Below, one piece after another: positions 20,381 through 32,178 of a DNA stretch of 64,000 nucleotides (its first letter is position 1; every line of letters starts with the position of its first letter). The position numbers and the translations under genes are program-made. The stretch covers positions 39,609,030 through 39,673,029 of the forward strand of contig CM020618.1 in NCBI GenBank assembly GCA_009829735.1, written 5' to 3'. The stretch comes from Pyropia yezoensis. Taxonomy: Eukaryota > Rhodophyta > Bangiophyceae > Bangiales > Bangiaceae. The notes beneath the pieces are model-generated. The model made no database searches. It was not told the origin of the DNA and was given only the letters and a program-made list of their open reading frames with translations.

Positions 20381-22381
20381 TTATACCCCCACAGGGACAC
20401 GCCCGCCCTGTAGGGGCACCCCCCCCCCCCCGCCCGCCCCCGCGCCGTCCCCCCCGCGGCCTTCGGCCACCTCGAGGCGCTCGTACAGCCAGGCGGCGGC
20501 CTCCTTGAGCACCGCCACCTCCTCCCGCAGCCGCTCCTTCTCCTCTGCCACCGACGATGACGATGGGCCAACGCCGGTGAGCGTCAGCGACCGCCGCAGC
20601 GTCGAGATGCTGCGCAGGCCCCAGCCGCCGCTGCCGCCGCTGCCGCCGCTGCCGCCGCCACCCCCAACCGCGGGCGACGCGGGGGGCGTCTCCACCGCCG
20701 CCGCCACCGCCGCAACGGCGGGCGCGCCGCCCGTCGCCCCCGCCGCCAGGACCGTCGACACACCCACCGCCGACGCCAGCGCCGCGTCGCCGCCGCCGCC
20801 GCCGCCGCCGCCACCCCCCCCCGCCGCCGTCGGCGCCGCGGGCGTCGACGGGGGTGGCGGCGGTGGCTCCAGCCGCGACAGCAGCCGCCCGATGCGGTCG
20901 CCCAGCACCGCGCACGCGTCACAGTCGCGGCGGCGGCGGCTGGGCCAACCGGGCGGCACGTCCACGACGGGGGTGGTTGCCGCCGCGCTGCGGCCGGCGG
21001 CGCCCTCGGCGGCCGCCGCGGCGACCGCCGCCTTGAGCGCCGCCACCCCGGCAAACGACACGCTCCCACGGGGCCGCGGGGCGGCGGCGGGCGCCGCGGC
21101 GGCGGCGGCGGCGGCCGCCGCCGCCGGTGACCCCGTTGCCCCCGCCGACGGCGGGGGCGCGTTCTCGTCGGGCGCCACCGGCGTGTTGCCATCCGCGGCG
21201 GGGCGGGGCGCCAGTGGCGCCCCCGCGCTGAGCGTCCGGCGGGACGACAGGGCGGACCGCGGCGGCTGCGGCGGGGCCTCCTCGTCCACCACCTGGTCGG
21301 CCACGTCGGCAAAGTCATCGTCGTCGCCGCCAGTGACGGGCGGGGGACCCCGCCGGCCGCCGCCGCCGCCGTCGCGGACGCCCAGGCGGGAGGGTGGGGG
21401 CGCCCCGACGGGGCCGCCCAGCACCGTCGGCGGCGGCGGCGGCGACGACGGCAACGGCGGCCCCATCGCCCCGCCGCCGCCCGGCGCGCCCACCGGCACG
21501 GGTGGGCCGCCAGCGGCGGCGGCGGCGGCGGCCGCCGCCGCCTTGGCCGCCCGCGCCGCCTTGCGCTCATAGTACCCCCGCTCGGGGTCGGTGCGGCCGC
21601 CGGCGCGGCGGCGGAAGCGCGCCGCGTCGCCGCCGCCGCCGCCGCCGCCACCGCGGCCGCCCGGCCCACCGCCACTGCCACGGCGGTCGGCGGGGCCCCC
21701 CTTGGCCATCCCCCCCGCCCGCGACGCGGCGCCGCCGCCCCCCCCGCCGGCACCGGAACCGGCACCGGCACCGCCGGCACCACCACCGCCTGAGCGGCCA
21801 CGCCCCCCCGGCTGGCGCCCCCTCCTCCCCCCCCACCCCCCGGTCTGCCCGCGGGCGTCAGTGACCGCGGCGCCCGGTGGGGGTCCCGGTCTCCCCCCCC
21901 GCCGCTCCCCGCACGCTGGTGGTGGTGGTGGTGGTGGTGCTCCCCGCCGTCGGCAAAGCCGCCAGCGGTCAGGGAGCGGGCGCGACGGAAGCGGCCGCCC
22001 GGGCCCACGTCAGCGCCGCCGCCCAGGCGGCCGCCGCCACCGCCGCCACCGCCGCCCAGAGGTATCATCCCCCCGCCCAACTCGCCGCCCCCACCGCCGC
22101 CGCCACCGCCGCCGCCGCCCATGCCGGCGGCCCCTCCTCCGCCCCCAGATGGGCGGGTGAAGGAGCGGCTGCCGCGGGCGTCGTGGGAAAAGGCGGCCGC
22201 AAACGCCGCGGGCGCGCGGCCGCTCCCCCCCCCCCCCCGCCCCCCCCCCCCCCCCCCACCACCACCACCACCACCACCACCACCGCCGCCGCCGCCGCCG
22301 CCGCCCCCACCGCCGCCGCTGCCACCACCAGAGGCGGCGGCGGCGAGGGAAGAAAAGGTGGCCGCGCGGGGCGGCGGCGGC
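20381..22381 (-). CDS. Low-complexity protein with a C-terminal coiled coil, 5' end in the assembly gap
   Basis: A clean frame of 442 residues runs from an ATG at 21709 (MAKGGPADRRGSGG) to the stop at 20381. The coding character continues upstream to the gap edge in another frame, with a switch in the C-run near 21738-21745, so the gene probably begins in or beyond the gap. Recognisable pieces are a basic segment (DPERGYYERKAARAAK), Ser/Arg-rich stretches (RFRRARSLTAGGF), a cysteine pair (RRRRDCDACAVLGDR) and a C-terminal coiled coil (VAEEKERLREEVAVLKEAAA). The remainder is Ala, Gly and Pro runs and a His run. I do not recognise the family. A GGT/CCA microsatellite lies inside the coding part. 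Confidence 0.45.
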
Positions 22382-22695
22382 NNNNNNNNNNNNNNNNNNN
22401 NNNNNNNNNNNNNNNNNNNNNNNNNNNNNNNNNNNNNNNNNNNNNNNNNNNNNNNNNNNNNNNNNNNNNNNNNNNNNNNNNNNNNNNNNNNNNNNNNNNN
22501 NNNNNNNNNNNNNNNNNNNNNNNNNNNNNNNNNNNNNNNNNNNNNNNNNNNNNNNNNNNNNNNNNNNNNNNNNNNNNNNNNNNNNNNNNNNNNNNNNNNN
22601 NNNNNNNNNNNNNNNNNNNNNNNNNNNNNNNNNNNNNNNNNNNNNNNNNNNNNNNNNNNNNNNNNNNNNNNNNNNNNNNNNNNNNNNNNNNNNNN
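22382..22695. other. Assembly gap (314 N)
   Basis: All bases are N. The left edge is a GGC repeat and the right edge is again GGC-rich, so the gap probably reflects an unresolved GC repeat. It removes part of the minus-strand low-complexity gene. Confidence 0.99.
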
Positions 22696-24565
22696 CTGCC
22701 CGCCACACCGGGACCCTGCGGTGGGGGCGGCGGCGGCGGCGGGGGGCACGATCATCGTGCTGTGGACCTTCCCCCTCCGCAAAGACCCGAAGCAGACCGT
22801 GTGGCGGGGTGCATTCGTGAGCGGAGTGGCAAAGGTTTGGCAGGGGCCCACCCAGCCCAGCGCTGCTTCACCATCGGACCATCAGGCGTCGGTGTCTGTG
22901 TGGCGGAGCCAGGAGGCGGGGGGACGGGGGCGGGGGGGGGGACGGGAGCGGGGGGGGGGGGCGGCGCGGTGCGTCGGCTGCCACCCACCTCCCGCCCCAC
23001 CCTCCCCCCCCCAGCTGCTACGACCAGCGTCAGGCCGGGGGCCCCTCCCCCACGAGCACAGGGGGGCCGGCGGCCTTGACAACGTAACCGGCAGCGGTGG
23101 GGCGAGCCGACCTGCCCTCGCGCGGGGCTTGTGGCTGTGGGCCGGCGGGGTCGGGAGCGGGGGGGGGGGGGGGGTGGCGGCGGCGGCGGCGGACAGGCGG
23201 CACGACGGCCGCCGGCGGGGTTGCCACCAGCGGCGGCGGCGGACGCGGTGGTGGCGCTGACGGCGGCGGCAGCGGGGCTGCGGCGTGGCCGGCGTGGCCC
23301 GCCGGCGACGGCGGGTGCCCCTTTGGCCAACGGCGGGCGTTTGCTGTGGGGGGAGACGGCGGGTGGTGGGACACCCTCCCCCTCCAGCGGCCAAGGCCTT
23401 GCATTCACCAGAACGGTGCGCCACGCCCACCCCCCGCCCCACGCTCCTCCCCCCTCGCCGTCTTTTTTGACACTGTGCACCTGTGTTTACAGCTGTCCTC
23501 CCGCGCCCTATCCAGCTTCAAGCTGATCCACCATCGACACGACCAGGAGCACACGCCGGGAATTGTATGCGCCCAGCCGTCACATCCTTGCTCCTCATGT
23601 GGAACCGTATCTAAGTCCAATTCATCGATCGTGGATGCGTTCAAAAAACCAAAAGAAAAAGTAGTTGCTGCGTCCCTTGGCGGGTGCCCTGATCCGGGGG
23701 GCATCCCGCCAACGCGCAATGGCCGTGCAGCCGCCGGATGGTGGCCGACGCACCCGCGGGAGGCGGGGCGCGGCACCGCCAGCGGCGGGCCCCCGCGCCC
23801 TGCGCCTACCGGCCGCGGCCCTGCGGCGGGGCGGCGGCGGTGCCCCCCCAGGGGGAGGGGCCGGCCGCCCCCCCCCCCCACCCCCCCCCCCCGCCACTCG
23901 ATACGCAGGGGGTGTCCACCACGTGCCGTCTGCCCACCCATGGCCTTCCCTCCTGCCGCCCCCCCTCCGTGCTGTCGCAGACACGCCCCACTGGCCCCTC
24001 CCGCGGGCGACCAACTCCCGACCGCCGCTCACGCACCCACCCCCTCCTCGCAGTTGGGACGGCACCCCGCCGCCGCCGCCGCCGCCGTTGAACCCACCAG
24101 TTTCCCGTCGCTTGCACGTCCACGGCTGACCGGTCGCAGACAGCCTTCGTCCTCCCCACTGCCGCTGTCCACAGCCGCCACAATTGACTTCGCCGCTGTC
24201 GTTTTCCCACTGTTGACTACCGCTGCCGCCGCCGCTGCCGCCGCCGCTGCCGCCGCCGCCGCCGTCGCCGCCGACGCCGCCGACGCTGCTGCTGCCGCTG
24301 CCGCCGCCGCGTCCACCACCGCCGCTGCCACCCCCCCCCTTCTCCTGCCGGGCGCTTGTCCACCACCGCCAACGGCCCCCTCTGGCGTTGCCCGTGGCCA
24401 TGACAGGGCCGCCAGCCACGGTGGCCGCCGCTCCCCCGCGGCCGCCACCGCCGCCGCTGCCGCTGCTGCCGTCCACACCGCCGCCGCCGGCGCCCCCCTC
24501 ATCGCCGGCCGGCGGCGTCGGCGTCGGCGTCGACCCCCCCCCCGCCACTGCGGCAGCCGCGGCGG
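22696..24565. other. Region without a supportable gene
   Basis: A less GC-rich patch at 23460-23690 is surrounded by C-rich and CCG-repeat DNA. Open frames on both strands are Ala/Pro/Arg low complexity. Nothing recognisable was found. Confidence 0.4.
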
Positions 24566-25908
24566 ATGGACTCTGTACTGGGTCGACGCCCCCCCCCCAC
24601 CCCCCCCCCGTCCTCCCCCCCCCCGCCCACCCCCCCCTCCTCCCCCTCGCACCGGCCATGTCGCTTCCCCCCCCCTTCCCCCGCCCCCCCCGAGGCAGTG
24701 GCGCCAACCACGAGAGACGCCGGGGGCGCGTCGGCGGCGGCGGCGGCCGCCGCCGCCGCCACCGTCGCCGCCACCCACTTGGCCACCGCCGCGGAGACGG
24801 CCGTCGACGCGGCGGCGGCGGTGGCGGCGGCCGCCTCCGCGGCGGCGGCGGTGATGGCAGCAGCAGAGACGGCGGCGGGGGCGACCGCCCCCGCCCCCTT
24901 CACCGCCGGGGATACGGGCTGTCCGGGGGGCACCCCCCCCCCCCCGTCGGTGGACGGCGGCTGCCGCCCCCCCGGGTGCTCACGGGGCGGCCGCAAGCGC
25001 CCCGCCGCCCCCGGCCGGGCGCCTTCGCCGGCACCGCCGGCACCCCCCCTCCGCCGGCGGGTGTGGGCGCCTGCGACGCCGCCGGCGGGGGGATCCCCGG
25101 GCGCCACGGCCACCACCACCACCCACGCCGCCGCCACCGCGGCCGCCGTCGCCGCCGCCGCCGCCGCGGCCGCCACCGCCGCCACCGCCGCTGCGCCGCC
25201 ACTGGCAGCGGCGGTGGGTGTGGCGGACGCGGCGACCACGTCGTTGGCCGCGGCGGCCGCGGCGGCGGCGGCAGCAGAAGCGCTGGACACACACGTTGGG
25301 GGGACAGAGGAGGAGGAGTGTTGGGCGGCAGAGGAGGAGGAGGCGTGGACGACCGAGGAGGAGGGGTGGATGACCGAGGAGGCGGCGGCAGCGGCAGCGG
25401 CCGCAGACGCGCTGGACACCCCCGTTGGGGGCACAGAGGGGGAGGCGTGGACGACAGCGGGGGAGGCGTTGACGACGGAGGAGGAGGCGGCGACAGAAGA
25501 GGTGGTGACAGAGGAGGCGGCGGCAGCGGCAGCGGCCGCAGACGCGCTGGACACCCCCGTTGGGGGCACAGAGGGGGAGGCGTGGACGACAGCGGGGGAG
25601 GCGTTGACGACGGAGGAGGAGGCGGCGACAGAAGAGGTGGTGACAGAGGAGGCGGCGGCAGCGGCAGCGGCTGCGTCGGCAGAGGCGGTGGCAGCCGCCG
25701 CGGCGGCGGCCGCGGCGGCAACGGCGGCTGTGGCGGCGGTGTCAGCGGGGGTCCGCCCGGGGACGTCGGCGGGGGCGGCGCTGGTGGCCGCCGGCGGCCT
25801 CTGCTGGGTCAACGCCAACGCCCCGGGGGCGCTGCCGCGGGCGTCGGTGGCCGAGTGCCTGGCGGATGGGCCGGCGGCGCCGGGCCTCGGGGGGGGCGGC
25901 GGGGAGCG

Positions 25909-25942
<34 letters not shown>

Positions 25943-26041
25943 CCGGTGAGCCGCCTGAGTATGGTGGGGGCGCCGGGGGGGGCGCCCGTGCGCCCGCGGG
26001 TGCTGCTCCGTGCGCGGCGGTCGAGGGTGACCACCGCGTGA
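24566..26041 (+). CDS. Possible Ala-rich repeat protein (strand uncertain)
   Basis: The frame ending at 26041 gives an Ala/Thr/Glu-rich protein containing two identical 45-residue repeats (starting LDTPVGGTEGEAWTTAGEAL) and a third diverged copy before them. The end (RLSMVGAPGGAPVRPRVLLR) is not low complexity. The opposite strand is also open over the same region (24499-26076) and encodes an Ala/Ser/Val repeat, so the strand is not certain. The repeat unit is 135 bp, a multiple of three, which preserves every frame. No family is recognised. Confidence 0.3.
25406..25675. repeat. Perfect tandem duplication of a 135-bp unit
   Basis: Two head-to-tail copies (25406-25540 and 25541-25675) beginning GACGCGCTGGACACCCCCGT are essentially identical until the end of the second. 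A diverged copy of about 129 bp precedes them from 25277. The recent duplication fits unequal crossing-over or slippage in a coding minisatellite. Confidence 0.85.
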
Positions 26042-27045
26042 GGAGGGCAGGGAGGGAGGGGGGGGGGAAGGGACACGGCCGCGGCGTGGGACTACCCATG
26101 GAGGCGGGGGCGGGTGGGACGGGGGGGGGGGGGGGGGTGGGACGGACGCGCCTGGCAAACTGTTGACTATTTTTTGTCGTGCTCAACCAGGCGACCCCCT
26201 GCACACACCACCGCGCAACGGGGTGCGCCCGCCCGCGCAGACGACAACCCCCCTCTGGCATGGGGGGAGAGGGGTCACTCGGCGCTGCCCCGCTTGATGC
26301 GTGGGAGCACACCCCCGACGAGCCGCCGTAGAGCGGCTCTGCTGGCCCGTGCGTTGATTGCTTGCTGGCGAGCGGGTGCGACGACGGCGCAATTCCCCTC
26401 GGCGCCTCCCCGACGGCCGATTCGGGGCCACCACCCCCTGTCGCCGGGGGTTCCAGCCCCACCCTATCCCTCGTCCCCCCTACGTGCCCATGCACACACA
26501 CTGTGCGGGGTGGTGCGCTGCCGGGCAGAAGGGGGGGGGGGGTGGTGACCGCCGCCGCCGCCGCCATCCCCCTCATACCGCGGTCCCCACCACCGTCAAG
26601 AAAGGCATGACCGCCAGCACGGCCGCCGCCAACAGACGTCCCTGTCACGGTCGACGATGCGGCAAGGCCGTGGCCCGCTAGTCTTGGCCCCCCGCCCGAG
26701 CGTTCCTCGTCATCTCGTTCCACGTGGCAAGTGCAGCCACGTTGTCGGGCTCGGACGTGCTGTGGCACGATGCGGTGGCACCGTGGCGGGGGGAGGGGGG
26801 GGGGGGGTGGCCACCCTCGGGAGACCGGCTAGCGTGCCCAGAGTCCAAACCGCTGTCGCCTCGCCCACCACCCAATTCTCCCCCCCCCCCCTCCCCCCCC
26901 CCCCCCCGTCCTCCCTCCCCTCCCCATCCACCCTCTCCCCCCCCCGCCCATCCCATCTCCCCGCGTCCAACCCCCCGCTGTGACGACGCTCACGCGGCCC
27001 GTGTCCCCCCTCCCCCCACCGCCCCACCGCCCCCCCCGTCCTGCC
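26042..27045. other. Intergenic, upstream of the MFS gene
   Basis: G-runs near 26060-26140 and long C-runs just before the MFS start (26880-26945). A minus-strand frame at 25809-26768 has no recognisable domain and is not called. Confidence 0.4.
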
Positions 27046-28695
27046 ATGTCCTTTTTATCCAACTTTGGGCCCCTTGCCGAGGCGCCCCGCGACCTCTGGC
27101 TGGTCTACCTCCTCAAGCTCCTCGCCTCGTTTGCCTACTTCTCCTCGTCCCTCACCCTCACCCTCTACCTGACGGCGGAGCTCAAGCTCGGGGACGTTGC
27201 CGCGGGCCTCCACTACGGCGGCTACGGCGTCGCGTCGACCGTCTATGGCGTGGCGGGCGGCGCCGCCATTGACCGCCTCGGCGTCCGTGCGTCGCTGCTG
27301 CTGGGCGCCGTCCTCGCCACCGTGGCGCGGGCGGGCCTCGGCTTGACCCACTCCCGCGCCGTGGCGCTCACCCTCCTCTACACCCTCCTCCCCGCCGCGG
27401 ACGCGCTGGGCGTGCCGGTGCTGACCATTGCGGTCCGGCGGTACACCAACGGGCGGTCCCGGACGCTCGGCTTTGCCCTCTTCTACACCGTCATGAACAT
27501 TGGGGCGCTCGCCGCGGGCGGCGGCGTCGACGCCGCCCGGGCTGCGTTTGCGGGGGGGCTCGACATGCCCGCCGGCTGGGGCCGCCTGTCCGCCCTGCGC
27601 GGGGTGCTGCTGCTGGGGGCGGCCGCCACCGCCTCGTCGGCGGTGCTGGTGGTGGCGGGCGTGCGGGACGTGGAAATGGACGAGGGCGGGCTCCTACGGG
27701 TGTACGTTCCCGGCCGGTGGGGGGGGACGTCCGCGGCTGCCGCTGCGGCTGCTGTCATTGACGGCGCCGACCAAGCGGACGGCGTTGGCGGCGTGGCCGG
27801 TGGGCCCGCCGCCGGTCCGTCCACCCTGGAGCGCTGTCGGACGGTGCTGCGCGACGTGCGGCTGTGGCGGCTCGCCGTGTTGATGCTCCTGCTTGTGGGC
27901 GTTCGCAGCGTCTTCCGCCATCTGGATGCCACTCTCCCCAAGTACATGGTGCGGGTGTTTGGGCCGACGGCGCCGTTTGGGGCGGTCTACGCTATCAACC
28001 CCGCCATCATCATCCTGCTGGTCCCCCTCGTGGGCGCTGCCTCCCGTCCGATCGCGTCCTTCCCCATGATTCTCTTTGGCTCGGCGCTGGCGGCGGTGTC
28101 GCCCTTTTGGCTCACCGCCTTTGGCGACCACTACCCCGCCATTGTGGCTTTCCTTGTCACCCTCTCGGTGGGGGAGGCCATCTACTCTCCCCGCAGCTAC
28201 GAGTACGCCATGACCCTCTCACCAGTGGGGGAGGAGGGCATCTACTCCTCCCTCGCGTCGGCGCCGCTTTTCCTCACCAAGCTCCTCACGGGCGGCATGT
28301 CGGGCGCCCTGCTGTCGGTGTACTGCGCAGAAAAGCCGCCGCCGGTGCGCCAGACGCGGCTGATGTGGGGCATCATTGGCGGCGTCGCGGTGACGTCACC
28401 GGTGGCCATGGCCGCGTTGCGCCGGTTTTTGGACATTGGCGCCGCCGCCGAGGGCGGCCGTGACGACGCCGCCACGTACGAGATGGTGACGGTCGACGGG
28501 GCAGCTGGCGGGGGGGATGGAGGTGGGGGCGGGGGAGGGGGTGAGGGGCGGGAGGGAGGGGAGCCCGAACAGGGCGCCGCGGCCGGGGCGGCGCCACTGG
28601 TAGGTGCCCCCAAGGGTGGCGCCGCCCCCGCCGTAGGTGGCGGCAGCATTGCGTCGCCGCCCATGCCACCTCTGGCCGAGGCATCGGCGACCTAG
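27046..28695 (+). CDS. Major facilitator superfamily transporter
   Basis: One frame of 549 residues from the ATG at 27046 (CTGCCATGTCC). Starting it upstream would add only Pro-rich sequence. The first 450 residues are a chain of hydrophobic segments: DLWLVYLLKLLASFAYFSSS, GYGVASTVYGVAGG, RASLLLGAVLATVARAGLGL, then a second half from LWRLAVLMLLLVGVRSVF through PAIVAFLVTLSVGEAIYSPR. The loop AIDRLGVRASLLLG between helices 2 and 3 resembles the MFS signature. About 12 helices are expected, with a central loop rich in Ala and Asp. The C-terminal 90 residues are a Gly-rich cytoplasmic tail. The substrate is unknown; the general look is of the POT-like and related MFS families of algae and protists. 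Confidence 0.82.
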   Translation: MSFLSNFGPLAEAPRDLWLVYLLKLLASFAYFSSSLTLTLYLTAELKLGDVAAGLHYGGYGVASTVYGVAGGAAIDRLGVRASLLLGAVLATVARAGLGLTHSRAVALTLLYTLLPAADALGVPVLTIAVRRYTNGRSRTLGFALFYTVMNIGALAAGGGVDAARAAFAGGLDMPAGWGRLSALRGVLLLGAAATASSAVLVVAGVRDVEMDEGGLLRVYVPGRWGGTSAAAAAAAVIDGADQADGVGGVAGGPAAGPSTLERCRTVLRDVRLWRLAVLMLLLVGVRSVFRHLDATLPKYMVRVFGPTAPFGAVYAINPAIIILLVPLVGAASRPIASFPMILFGSALAAVSPFWLTAFGDHYPAIVAFLVTLSVGEAIYSPRSYEYAMTLSPVGEEGIYSSLASAPLFLTKLLTGGMSGALLSVYCAEKPPPVRQTRLMWGIIGGVAVTSPVAMAALRRFLDIGAAAEGGRDDAATYEMVTVDGAAGGGDGGGGGGGGEGREGGEPEQGAAAGAAPLVGAPKGGAAPAVGGGSIASPPMPPLAEASAT

Positions 28696-30270
28696 CCCAC
28701 CTACCCGCCCCTGCAGGATCTCCCCTTTTTTTTTTGGTTTCCGCCCCCCCTGTTGTCTGTTCCCCCCCCTTTTCGTTTTCCAGCCCGTGCCGGCGCCGGG
28801 GCGGGTCTTCCCGCGCTTCACGTGCGTCGGAGGGCATGGCCGTGTTGCGGACGCCGCCGCTGGGCGGGGGTGGCGGCGCGGGGGGGGACCGCCCAGGGCG
28901 CCCGGCGCTGGCGCACCCCCGGCCGCGCGAGCGCGTCGCGGTGTTGGGCGTGCTGGTTGGGGTCTTGTCATTTCCGCCGGGGAGGGGTGGCGCCTAGGGG
29001 GTGTGGGGGAGGCACCGTACCGCAGTTGCCGCTGTGGGCATCGCCGCCGTCGCCGCCGCCGCCGCTGCCGCCGCTGCCGCCGCCTTGGTGCTCACTCGGC
29101 CGCGGTCGGGGGTGCGGGGGGAGGGCGGTGGGAATGCTGTCCGACGGCCTTTCCTGCCGCATCCCACCCACAGGCGTCGGCGGGCGTGGCGTTCCCAGTG
29201 GACGGCTTGGTTGGTGTTTTCTCGTCCGCCTCGGTCGGCCCTCTTGCGCCGGCCGCGGCTGCGCAGCACTGCTTATCCCCTGTCAAGATACAAGCCCGAT
29301 TTTGGCCAGATCTCTTGCTTCGTTGTGCAAATTCTTGCTCTGCTCGAGCATGATAATGAACGGCTTGTGCAGAACTTTGCTTTTCTGATCGAAGGGATGG
29401 GCTGAGGCCAAAGGATCCCCCCCAGGATGACCGACACGAGGGTCGCTGTCGGTGTTCTGTCAACGAATGACAACAGCGGTGGCGCTGCTGTTTGCTGGAC
29501 GGAGCGTTCCATTGGTCAGAATTCACGTTGTAGATGTCGAGCAAGGCGGAGAGTTTTGTCCGTGCAGACCCTCGAAAGCTGTCGTCGCGCAGATTTTAGC
29601 TTAACCAGTGCGAGAGATTGAGCGAATTTTTAACGCGTTTGTTTAAACACTGCTCGCAAGCGTAGCGATGGTCGGTCGCTTCTTTGCGCTTCACGAGAGT
29701 GCTCTCCTGCCCCGAGCCCTTCCGGTCATACCAAGGGTGGTGGCGACCACCAATCGCCCGAGCTGTTATGGGCAGAAAGCAAGAAACGGGGGTGAGGGCG
29801 GTGTCTATGATGCCTCGAGGGGGGGTCGATGCAGGTTTAATGCAGGTTTATGCTCGAGAAGTTCCCAAAAAAGCAAGAAAATTTTGACAGGCGATAAGCA
29901 GTGCTGCGCTGGGTACGGTGGCTGTCCCCTTCCTATGCGTGGGTGACCCCAGCGCAGTGCCCATTGTTTCGGGATCCTTTTCAAACAAGGGGTTGTCAAG
30001 CTTATCTATCTATAAATTTACCCCGCTGATTTCGAAACGGGGTGCTGTGCGGTGCGCTCGGTACCGGGTCGTTGCGGTGGCCGCATCCCCCCCCCTTTGC
30101 CGACCACTACTCAAGGTCAGTCTGCCCGCCGTCCCGGCCGCGGTGGTCATCCCCCCCCCCCCCAAGCCGACAATGTTACGGCGCCCCTGATTGTCACCCC
30201 GCGTCGCTCCGTGCCAGGTTGGGGCGGTGGGACCCGCGGGTGGCTCGCCGGCCGCACCCCGACTGGATGT
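28696..30270. other. Intergenic with a TIR-like element
   Basis: GC content falls from about 29240 to 30040. An inverted-repeat pair (29261-29288 and 29882-29909) bounds about 650 bp with no recognisable coding region. The last part leads to the AP-1 mu start. Confidence 0.4.
29261..29909. repeat. Candidate non-autonomous terminal-inverted-repeat element
   Basis: The 28-bp end GCGCAGCACTGCTTATCCCC (and following bases) recurs in inverted orientation at 29882-29909 with two mismatches. Weaker similarity continues inward: CTCGAGCAT occurs inside both arms at different offsets. The interior is distinctly AT-richer than the host DNA around it. I see no target-site duplication and no transposase, so this is a MITE-like candidate only. 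Confidence 0.5.
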
Positions 30271-32178
30271 ATGGTACGTCGGGGGCACATCCTTCCGCGC
30301 CCGGCGTTGTTCTCCTAGCGGGACATTTTTGCGTGATTTGCGGAACGCTTCTGTCTGCGCCTCGCTCTTTTATCATGCTGTCGTTTTCCCTGTTCCGCTT
30401 GCCGTGTGGATGCTGACCCAGCCAGTTTTGCCTTGCGTCATCTCGGGTGTACGTTAGCGACCGCTCACTCTCCTCAACCTGTTTCTCTTCCCCATGGTTG
30501 CGCGGGACAGGCGTCGTCTATTCTCATTGCCGACGCCCGCGGCGGCATCTTGATCCACCGGACGTACAAACCGCACGTACCCCCCACGGCGGTGGATGAG
30601 TTTCTCGCGCTCCTCACGACCCCGGACTATGATGGAGGCGAGGCGGATGCCCCTCCCCCCCCACCACCCGCCTTGGACGCGTCTTCGGCACTCCCCCCCA
30701 TTGTGCACCTGCCCCAGTCTCGCTGCACGGCCGTTTTTATCCGCCACAACCAGATGGTCTGGGCCGCATTCGCGCGCTCCAACGTCAACGCCGCGGTGCT
30801 CGTTGCCTTCCTCTACTCTCTGTTGGACGTTCTCGCCGCGTATGTCCCTGCGCATTCGCCGTCGCCGCTGGTGGCGGGCGTCACGTCGGCGACGAAGAAG
30901 AAGAGGGGCAGTAGCCCGAGCGACACGTCATTGGTAACCCCCGCGCTGGTGCGGTCTCAGTTTGTGCTTGTGTACGCGCTGCTGGACGAAATGATGGATG
31001 GAGGGGTGGTGCAGGTGACCACCCCTTCCACCCTCACCGCCTTCGTGTCACTGCGCGGCTCCAAGACGCTTCGGTCCACGGGAAGTGCCACCAATGCGGC
31101 GGCGGCTGCGGCGGCAGTGGCATCGGTCACATCAACCGTACCGTGGCGGCCAGCGGGCATTGTGCACGCGCGCAATGAGGTATTCCTGGACGTTGTGGAA
31201 ACCCTGCACGTTGAGGTGACGGCCGACGGGACGGTGACGGCTGCTCACATTGATGGCGCGGTGCGTGTCAAGCCCTACCTCAGCGGAATCCCCGACCTCA
31301 AGCTGGGGCTTGCCGAGAACGTTGTGTTTGCGACGCTCGCCGCCTCTTCGGTCGACCACCCCGATGCGGCTGTCACCAACGGTGGCGTATCGGGAAATCG
31401 TTCTGACCGGGTGCTGTTGGAGGACGTGAACTTCCATCAGTGCGTGCGGCTTGCCCGCTTCGCCTCTGAAGGCATTATCACGTTTGTTCCGCCCGACAGC
31501 GAGTTCAACCTCCTCACATATCGCATCCCCGCCGTCTCGCCCACAGTGGTACCCGTGTTCGTGTCTGCGTTGGTGGACGACACGTCCTCGGCTACGTTCG
31601 TGTCGTATGACGTGCGGGTGACCGCGGCCTCCCCCGGCGGTGGGCTGCCCGAGGGCATGCACGTTGCTGCGTTGACCCTGAGCCTGCCCGCCCCTGCTGA
31701 CGCTGATACTCCCCGCTTCAAAGCGTCGGCAGGCAAGGCGCGTTACGTGCCTGCGGAGGACGCGGTGGTGTGGAAGGTCACCAAGCTACGACCGGGGGGG
31801 GAGGTGACCCTCCGCGGCCGCGTTGGCCTGCCCAGCGTGACCGCGCGGTCTAATGCGGACGCGTCTGACGGCGGTGGGGGTGGTGCTGGTGGCGGCGGCG
31901 GTGGTCGCTCGTGGCGGCCCCGGAGCCGGAGCCGCTCCAGCGAGCGCCGAGTGGTTGTTGCGGTACCGGCGGCTGCGGAAGGGTTGGCCTCTGGAGGTAG
32001 CGTTGATCGAGGGGTGGGCGTGACTGCACGGCGGCCTGTGGGCGTGGGCTTTGATGTGGCGGGGCTAGCGCCGTCGGGTCTGAAGGTGCGCTTCCTCACC
32101 GTCTCGGACGCCAACGGCTATCGCGCATGGGTGCGCTACCTGACCACTGCCGGGCGGTTTCACGTGAAGCTCAGGTGA
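30271..32178 (+). CDS. AP-1 clathrin adaptor complex, mu subunit
   Basis: The model is join(30271..30273, 30511..32178), 556 residues. The first exon would be only the ATG, followed at once by the donor GTACGT; the acceptor GGGACAG precedes GCGTCGTCT, giving the family-typical start M-A-S-S-I-L-I-A-D. The N-terminal longin-like part contains RSNVNAAVLVAFLYSLLDVL and SQFVLVYALLDEMMD. The mu-homology part follows: NEVFLDVVETLHVEV, YLSGIPDLKLGL, LEDVNFHQCVRLARF, TFVPPDSEFNLLTYR, and the ending SGLKVRFLTVSDANGY. The segment DADTPRFKASAGKARYVP and the GLPSV that follows later resemble AP-1 more than AP-2 mu. AP-1 sorts cargo between the trans-Golgi and endosomes. A Gly/Arg/Ser insert near residue 455 is unusual. 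Confidence 0.88.

Noticed and set aside
20584-22851. 755-codon minus-strand frame spanning the gap
   Set aside because: It includes 314 unknown bases and is in the wrong frame for the supported coiled-coil end. Only the part up to the gap is used, with a frame switch.
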